A stretch of DNA of 64,000 nt. It comes from Magnaporthiopsis rhizophila (taxonomy: Eukaryota > Ascomycota > Sordariomycetes > Magnaporthales > Magnaporthaceae). The first letter of the stretch is position 1. Every line of letters begins with the position of its first letter. The position numbers and the translations under genes are program-made. The notes beneath the pieces were generated by a model that did no database searches, had not been told where the DNA came from, and saw nothing but the letters and a program-made list of their open reading frames with translations. Below are positions 57,095 to 64,000 of this stretch, one piece after another. The stretch is taken from assembly GCA_003049465.1 (NCBI GenBank), contig PYSS01000027.1, forward strand, positions 239,842-303,841. The letters are read 5' to 3'.

Positions 57095-60000
57095 TCCCAC
57101 CCACTGAGGATGAAGGCAAAATAAAAAAAGTCCGAGCCTTGAACTCTAAGAGTCATTCCGCCGCCGTACCTGCCGTCCCCGGGGAGTAGCGTCTGCGTTG
57201 TTCGTCCTCCGGGATCGATCTATTCTAGGGACGGGAAGGATTGGCAGCTCGCACTCTTGCTCTTTGCTCTTGCTCTTGCTCCAGCTCCATTGCCGGAAGA
57301 CCATGCCGCGTCACCAGCATATTCTCCCTTTCCCGTGTGTCTGTGCCTGTTTTTAACACTCGTGCTACCCTACCACGGCCATCACCATCACCGGCTGCCC
57401 GCCGCCGCCGTAACATCGCCACTCACTGCCCCCGGACTCCAAAAAGCCCGTCAATCACGACTTCGAAACCGCGAGTTGAGGGATTCGATTCCTGGTAGAT
57501 GGGTAGGCAGAGACGGGCCGTGGCATGAGGCAGGCAAGGCGGTTGATGAGTTGTTCAGGGGCTCACTGCCGCTACCCGTTCGTTTCAATTTACTATGCCA
57601 TGCTGTGAGACGCGGCAGGCAAATGCCAAGACGTCCCCGTCAAGCGCAGCCCAGGTCAGGGCAGCTGCTTTTTCAACGGCTTTTCTTCTTCTTTCAGTTC
57701 TGTCACTATCCGCTTCGCATTGCAATCCGTCAAAATTTCTCGCCTCGACCTCGCTGCCTCCTTCTATTGGACGGCCAGGCCGCGCCGGCTACCGACCTAT
57801 TCTCGGCAATATTGTGGGCCTCGTGGTTCCGCCACCAAGCAAGGACAGGGCAAGAAAAGGAAAAGGAATGGAAAGGTACCCCTAGTCCGCCAGCCAGCCA
57901 CGGTCGTCACAATGGCTCGATCTTTCCTTTCCCATGATGTGATGCCGAACTCTTTTTTCGCCTGTCGCAAAGCCACACCCCCCTCCTCGTCGCTCACGCC
58001 CGAGACATCGACGAATGTGGTGGTAGCTGAACTGGGGACGCGCATCGCCGAGGAACGTGGCGCCGCAATGCCGGCTTGGTTGGGGCTGTTTCCTCTGGTT
58101 GGGTTTCTGTTTTTTTGCTAGGTTTTCTTCTTTCCCCTCTCGACTTTGTCTTGCCCCATCTTTATCTCCATCTCTATCCCCATCCTATCCAGCCACATTT
58201 TTCTCCTCTGTGTGCCTGAATTCTTTTTCCCACCCCTCCCCACACTCTCCTCCTCTTTCTATTTACCCCACACAACTGGCACATGTACAGAGGTTGCGGT
58301 GCAGCGTCTCTTACCAGCCGCTGCACTGCACCGTTCCACAGCGCGGCCGGCGTCTCCTGGATCATGCGCGTGTGGGTTGGCCCTTTTTTTTTTTCTTTTT
58401 TTCTCTTTCGTTATGGCCCGCTCAGGCCCCATACGTGGGTTCTGATATAGGCGTGCGTTTTGCTCTGGTCGATTTTGCATCAAGTACCCCGGTTGTAGCT
58501 CTGGTTTTGGCTCTTGTACCTTTTTTGTTCCTTGCTTTTCTCTTAGAAGAGAAATCAGGCACACCCTTGTCCGCCCGTCCGCTACGTCTTACGCCGCCCC
58601 TCGTGCCTGGCCTGGCCTAGAACTGGGGCGAAAAAAGCTTGCAACATCCCTGCCCGCAAGAGCCGATTTGGGAATCTCGCTTAGCTGCCCCTGTGCATCC
58701 CCGAGTTTCTTTTTGACCACGAGGAAGAAACGTGTTGGGTTGCTTTGTTTTTGTTGTCGTCATAGACTAACAAAAAAAGAAACGAAACAAGCAGGGAAAA
58801 CGGCATGATTTGACCGCCCCTGCAATCTTGTTTTTCTTGTGTGCTTCCAAGACGTTTCAACCGCCGCTGTCGTCCCTCCCGCAAGCAACCACCGGCCCAG
58901 TCGATCCGGGACCGAGCCAGGTCGCATTATAGGCAGGGAAGTTGGTTAACTCGGCCCCCGCACAGAACCCGAGAAGAAAAAGTCGGCAATTTCAACCGGC
59001 TGTACATCGGCCAAGTGCGCCTGCTCTGTTCTTGTTTCTGCGCGCCCAATTTCATGCGCATTTGTCTACAGAATCTATTGGTGGAGGGTCGCGTATCTGT
59101 GCTTGGAAACGTCCGTCTGATGTCGTTGTGGCCCAGCCAGGCCAGGGGCAAGAAAGGATAAACCACACATGGGCGCACACGTGGGTTATAGTACCGCGTT
59201 TCTGCCCTTCTCGAACCGGGCCTTCTTTGTCGCCGGTCGAAAAAGAAAAAAAGACGCAGGAGTAGCCGGTTGGCGTTTCATGTGGCTCGCATTTGACATT
59301 GCCAGGAGAACTGGAAAAGCGAAACGGTGACGTCATGTGACCAACAAACAGCAGGATGCGTTCGTCGTTGGCGAGGTGGACACCAGACGAACGGCATTTG
59401 CTCGCTCGCTTGGAAATCGAAACGCAAAGCAGGGCGGACGAACTGCTCGTGGGGGAGTTCGTGGAATCTCGCATCCTCATGGTCGGCTATCGCTGGTCGT
59501 TGTGGAATCTCAGGGGCTCCAGAATAAATGTCCCCGTCGTTCTTGTCGACAGAGTTTTCCTTGTTTTCGTGCATTGAACACTTCCCTGGCACCGACCCCG
59601 CTGGTCGGAGCGCTTCGGCCGCCGGTTGCTTAATCAGCTCTGAAGCCGAGGCCGGACACGGGGGTACCTCGGCGTGTAGCACGTCGGCGATGGTGATCAG
59701 CGCGTCTCGCCGCGAAGACGACGTATACTAGCAACAACTCAGGCAATATCTCCGTGGCACACAGAGTAAAATAGTCAAAAACAACGTGTTGTCCCATCAA
59801 ATCTAGTTGCCCACCATATGAGAATTCGGTAAAGACAGACAAAGGACCACATGGCAATGCCGCCCCTGTGAGTACCAGAACAGTGTGTTTTGCGAAGGAG
59901 TGTCCGTAACACTTTGGTACACGCGAACAGATAGAGCCTCCCTGATACAGCTTCCAAAGAACACCGTCCTCCTTTTCGACTATTGCAAGCGGTCAAGGTG

Positions 60001-60136
60001 TTAAGAATACAAGATAAGCCTATGCTGGGCCAGAGTGTCCATGATGAAAGGAGATGGGGATGAACAAAGCAACAACCCGACCAATCACCCCTCCCAGACC
60101 GGCTGCTACAACGGTCTGGGCATCGCCGCCCGCCCT

Positions 60137-60890
60137 TCACGACTGCGGAAACTGCTGATTGAGCTCCTCGAGGTGCGCCGCCATATTCGCAGTGGCCGGA
60201 TCGTTGCCGCCGCCGCCGTTGTCGGGCGTCTGCTGGTACAGGTTCTGCTCGACGTAAGCGAAGCCCCCGCCATCGCCGCCGCCGCCGATCCAGACGTTGG
60301 GATTATCGTCGCGGCTGGTAGAGAATTGGAACCGCTCGAGCTGCGGCGAGACGGGCGCGGCCTGGGTCCCGGCGCTGCTGCGAGGGCACCAGTAGTAGTC
60401 CGAGGGGTACTGCTGGTAAGCCTCGTTGCTCCCGTGCAGCTGATAGTGCTGGCCGTCGTCGACGCTAGGAGGCGGCGACGTGTTGCCGACGTAGCTGCCG
60501 TCCGCGTTGTTACCCAGCTCACCGCCGCCGCCGACGCTGCTGTCCCAGACGCTGCCCGCGTCGCTGCTGTGGTCGACGCGGGTGCTGCTGACGGACGGCG
60601 GGCCGCCGTTGCTGGACGAGCCGGCCGCCGCGCCACTCCTCCGGTACAGGGAGCAGATGCAGGAGGATGACTGGTGGGCCCCCGCTTGCTGTCGACGGTT
60701 CCGAGACGAAGTGCTGCCGCTGCTGGATTTCCGGTTCAGCCTTGTTAATCCCAGTACATGGCCGCCCTCGCATCCTCCCTCTTGTTTTCCGAATGGGCCT
60801 GACTTACCGCTGGGAAGAAGAGCCCCAGGTGGCTCTGCCGCACGAGGAGCACTGGGTGGAAGCGGCCGAGTTCTTGCGTGTTGAGTCCAT
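60137..60890 (-). CDS. Small Cys-motif protein of unknown function, 222 aa, 2 exons
   Basis: CDS is complement(join(60137..60722, 60808..60890)). The intron is 85 nt with a GTAAGT donor, a GATTAAC branch site and a CCAG acceptor. It joins a phase-2 exon (MDSTRKNSAASTQCSSCG to SSSQR) to a frame that stays open for 195 codons. The total is exactly 223 codons. There are CxxC at C14/C17 and CxC at C49/C51 (SSSCICSLYRR), a possible small zinc site. The rest is Ser/Gly/Asn/Gln-rich with ordered-looking islands: YPSDYYWCPRSS, PQLERFQF and NPNVWIGGG, then a helix near the end (NMAAHLEELNQQFPQS). No signal peptide or membrane segment. I do not recognise it. The uncommon residues (Trp, Tyr, Cys, Phe) in islands and the good intron argue against chance. 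Confidence 0.7.
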
Positions 60891-63800
60891 GACTGGCGAG
60901 ACTGAGGCTGGTTGTGATATCTTTGGGCTGATATCTGTCAGGGTAAAAGGCGTCAAATATGTGCGTGTGTGTGTCCAAGTGTTGGTTCCCGAGGCTGTCG
61001 GTAGCCAGATGGTGAGAACATCCACCTCGACGTCGACATCTTGTGTTCGACAGACACCTCTTTATATCCCATCTTCCCAGGCGAGCCAGCACAGTGATAC
61101 AAGACTCAAGCCGAGTGCCAACAAGCAAAGCAACAATACCCCCAAGGCCTTGAGCCTCAACCTGTGGGTCCAGAGATGGGTTCTCACCACGAACGGCTAT
61201 GCTGCCGCATCGAGAGAACATGCGAAGGAGCACAGCCGCGCCGCGGTTGCACCTGGTACCGAAAATAAAGAGAGAAAAGAGGCTGGGTTGCGACGTGCGT
61301 GCCAGGTGAGGTGGCTGACATGAAGGCGTGCCGAGGCCGAGGACCCAGGATAGTGCACCCCATCTCATGCAAGAGTTGTCCAGCCTCGTGTCCGAGAATG
61401 GTACAGACGCGCTCGCATCGGACGGTTTCCCGAAGTGTCAAAGTCCCCCAAGATCCCCCAAGGAGCGTCTTCCCAGCGGCCCGATAACAGACCATACCCG
61501 CCCCGGGTAGGTCTGTTGGGGGCCAAAGCCAGGGTGCCACGAGCCTCGGATGCGATATGGTGATGTTGCAACTCGGCAACCCCAAAAAGACCGGATGACG
61601 GGAAGGAGCAAAAGCAGGGGGCGAAGCGAATCATGGCCGCAAGACGGCGATGATGACAGCAGGCTAGGAAGGGGCCGGCGAGATGTCGGCAGCATGCAAC
61701 GTGACGGGCTTCGCCGCCTGCAAGCCTGGTGCTCTCGAGCAGATGATCCGCACTGTAGATGGGATCATGATGTTGGATCTTGGACGGCGGCTAAGTTAAC
61801 CAATCAATCAGATACTGCATTTTCGAGGAGAACCTGGGCGTGGACAAAGAAAAACACACCGGGGTTGAGATGGTAGGGCTGGAGCAGATGGAGCAAGGCG
61901 GGGTTCTCTCTCCCAGAATAGAGAAACACCCCCTTTTCTCGAGAGAGGCAACCGACGTACTCTGCCATTGTGTTTCGTTCCATTGCATTTCAGCCTTGGG
62001 CGGAGGGAGTCCGGATACGAAAGATGCAGAGCGACGGAGCACGCGGGGGATCGGCAGGGCGGGAGCCGGGCGCTTGGAGAAGCACATGAGTGCACGGTAG
62101 TCCGCAGATGGAAGACGGGCTGTTGCATGCCCAAAGCTTCTAGCGTACTCTATGGAAGTTCCGCTGGAAGAAGCGATCGGCGGGCTGATAGATTTGCGCA
62201 GTCTGGAGCTTGGGTGCTGCCGCACGCTGCCATACTCGAGCAGTGAGGCTCGCCTGTCGCTAGGCAGGCTGCAGGGGTGAAAAAAGGGGTATTGATGTTA
62301 TGTAGACAATGGAGGAGGGGTGGTAGGGGTGACAACGTGCGCTCTGTTTGGCAAGCTGAGTAAGAAATACAGCGAGAGCAGTCAGAGAAACTTTTTTTGG
62401 GGATGCTGCAGAGACGGGTTTCAAAGCCGGTGCTGTCAGACGGTGCGCAATGATCGCCGTGGGCGCTTCCACAGCATGTCGTCCAACGACAAAAGTGGCC
62501 CGGTGGGCAAGAAAAAGGGGGTTGATTCCAATCAGGGAGGGGCTGAGGCCAACAGCGTAGACATCGAGCAGACCACACGAGTGCAGCTCGTGTCTGGTGC
62601 TTCTCCAAATTTAGTATAGACGCCGTGGCACCTGGATAGATGTCAAAAGTAAGCGGCAGAGAGCGCGGCTGTCTGGCCTTAGCGACTTCCGGCCCCCAAC
62701 GGCTGCGCTTGTCTGATCGAGATCTCTGCGGCAGCCAACGCCAGGCGCTCCGGACGTTGATGGTGGTGGTGAACCTGGGGTTCCCCCAGGTGGCGTCAGA
62801 GGCCGTGGAGGTGGCGACGGGAGGATGGGGCTGGTCGCTGCTGATGCGCATCGCCCCGGGAGGAGCCACGAGGCGTTTGTCAGCTGGAGGCACTAGATAG
62901 GGTTGAAACGTTCTGGTTTGCGATGCGGCCATTGGCTTGTTCGGCAAACAGAGGCGAGGGAGGAAGATGTGCTTGCTACCCAGAGCCTGCCTAACCATCT
63001 CCCAGGAAATGTTTTGCCGGAGCTGCACTGCAACGCTCGCACCGCGACAGCCTTCCTGCTCAGGCTTTGGATTGACCACCAACCCACTTGGGGGCTGCCT
63101 CATCACCTCTCGCTTTGGGTCGAGGTACGGCTACCACCTTCCTTCCCAGTCCAACGTGACACAAGGAATTGTCGCGTTTGGAAAGTTGCCGAGTCGAGAT
63201 AGGCAGCGATCCTTCTGACCGATGTCAGCAACGTGGAGGCGAGAGGGAGTGGTCAGCTTTCGGGCCATTCGCGCTCATCCCACGTGGTAACTCGAGGAGA
63301 AGAGCACAGGTCTGACAGAGTGAGACCCCCATCGGGCTCGGCAGGGAGCCGAATCATGGCGCGGGGTGGCCCGCGATGGGAGACGAAAGGAGATATTGAG
63401 AGCGAGACGTGGGCCACGGCAGGCAACGCTGGGGGCGAGCAATATCTGCTCTGGCCCCGGATGGCAGGTTGGACCATGCTGTGATGAGGCGACGACCGTT
63501 GACCGGCGATTACTTTGTGCGGAGGATGCTGACCTTGTGCTCGCCGGGCGGCCCCCAAATTTTGGGGTAGAGAGGTCGAATCGGCCGATTACCACTTCCA
63601 ATGATGTTGCCGGCTGTCCTTTGATCGCATCGGTGGAAAGGAGCCAGGGAGGAGCACTTTCAGGGAGCAATGGCGGGAGCTTGTTGGATCTTGAACGCGT
63701 CCGAGATTACGCACGCGGATCCCGCCACGGCTACGTACGTATGGGTGCTCGGATGCCTGCTGGCCTGGGCATTCTCGGGGAAGAGGTCCGGTCTGGAGAG

Positions 63801-64000
63801 GTCGGAGAGATTGTAACGGCCGAAAGGAGTCGTGGGCAATGGATTTGGAAAGGGCAAGAAATTGATCGTGGACCGTTGGCTTGATAAGCTTGCGGCCGAA
63901 AAGATTAACTTCAGCCCATGACGAGATTTTCAAGCCACAACCGGCGCTAACACCAAGCGTCGGAATGCATTTTAGCCCCGTGCAAGTTCCGAAGCTACGG
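60891..64000. other. 3.1-kb terminal region, no gene supported
   Basis: Upstream of the small Cys-motif gene. A minus-strand frame of 318 codons (62150-63106) is open but has no domain and an irregular, Cys/Pro/Arg-rich composition. No tRNA, repeat array or splice-linked exon set was found. Confidence 0.45.

Larger units (their letters stand above)
53243..60136. other. 6.9-kb gene-poor, simple-sequence-rich region
   Basis: No coding gene is supported. It holds T22 (53615-53636), A22 (54563-54584), A25 (55463-55487), a CTGT array, a GA tract of about 150 bp, a T tract of about 70 bp and C/T-rich stretches (57240-57310, 58130-58270). Frames are shadows of these repeats. Confidence 0.55.

Noticed and set aside
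56425..57189. Glu/Arg-, Leu/Ser- and Phe-repeat frames
   Set aside because: Translations of the GA and T tracts, crossing N positions.
57440..57510. Possible tRNA (GGATTCGATTCC resembles a B box)
   Set aside because: No matching T stem, acceptor stem or A box at the right distance.
62150..63106. 318-codon minus-strand frame
   Set aside because: Open but without any recognisable domain, with poor composition (many Cys, Pro and Arg) and no good start context; possibly leader of the small Cys-motif gene.

Overview
The window is nuclear DNA of a filamentous ascomycete, most likely a Sordariomycete; Magnaporthales is a guess from protein style only. Support comes from GC-rich coding DNA, short introns (50-118 nt) mostly with GTAAGT/GTATGC-type donors and CTGAC-like branch points, intergenic spacing of 0.2-10 kb, and fungal-type proteins (Nma111, Bud13/Cwc26, TFIIF-alpha, a Prs1-type PRPP synthetase, a Zn2Cys6 regulator). 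No transposon, rRNA, CRISPR or operon structure was seen. Three single-N positions (43341, 56559, 57061) mark assembly joins at repeats.

Layout, 0-20 kb: a J-domain co-chaperone (223-3538, minus, 4 exons); a P-loop nucleotide kinase-like gene (5561-6706, plus); the HtrA-type nuclear protease NMA111 (7213-10464, minus, 3 exons); an unrecognised 224-aa gene (11867-12636, minus, 2 exons); the RES splicing factor BUD13/CWC26 (16133-17242, plus), converging on TFIIF-alpha (17484-19838, minus, 3 exons).

20-41 kb, the densest part: a Cid1/TUTase-type nucleotidyltransferase whose catalytic fold is split by a large insertion carrying a tandem, gag-like duplicated module (21032-24442, plus); an OTU-like cysteine protease at the end of a 1339-aa disordered protein (25752-29771, plus); PRS1 (30787-32493, minus) head-to-head with an asteroid/XPG-fold nuclease (32857-34782, plus); an intron-containing tRNA-Gln(UUG); a coiled-coil protein (35774-36805, minus); and the meiotic RING E3 HEI10 (37195-38507, minus, 5 exons) head-to-head with ULA1, the NEDD8-E1 regulatory subunit (39108-41100, plus, 5 exons).

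41-64 kb, gene-poor: about 9.8 kb with no recognisable gene, then a Zn2Cys6 factor of the CLR-2/ClrB/ManR type (50858-53242, plus), then about 6.9 kb of simple-sequence-rich DNA, and a small two-exon Cys-motif gene (60137-60890, minus) whose frame is found only after splicing. The last 3 kb hold nothing I can support.

Most genes are dispersed housekeeping functions (protein quality control, transcription, splicing, nucleotide supply, RNA tailing). They do not form a pathway cluster. All exon joins were deduced by hand from splice signals and reading-frame continuity; every proposed CDS has a length divisible by three.
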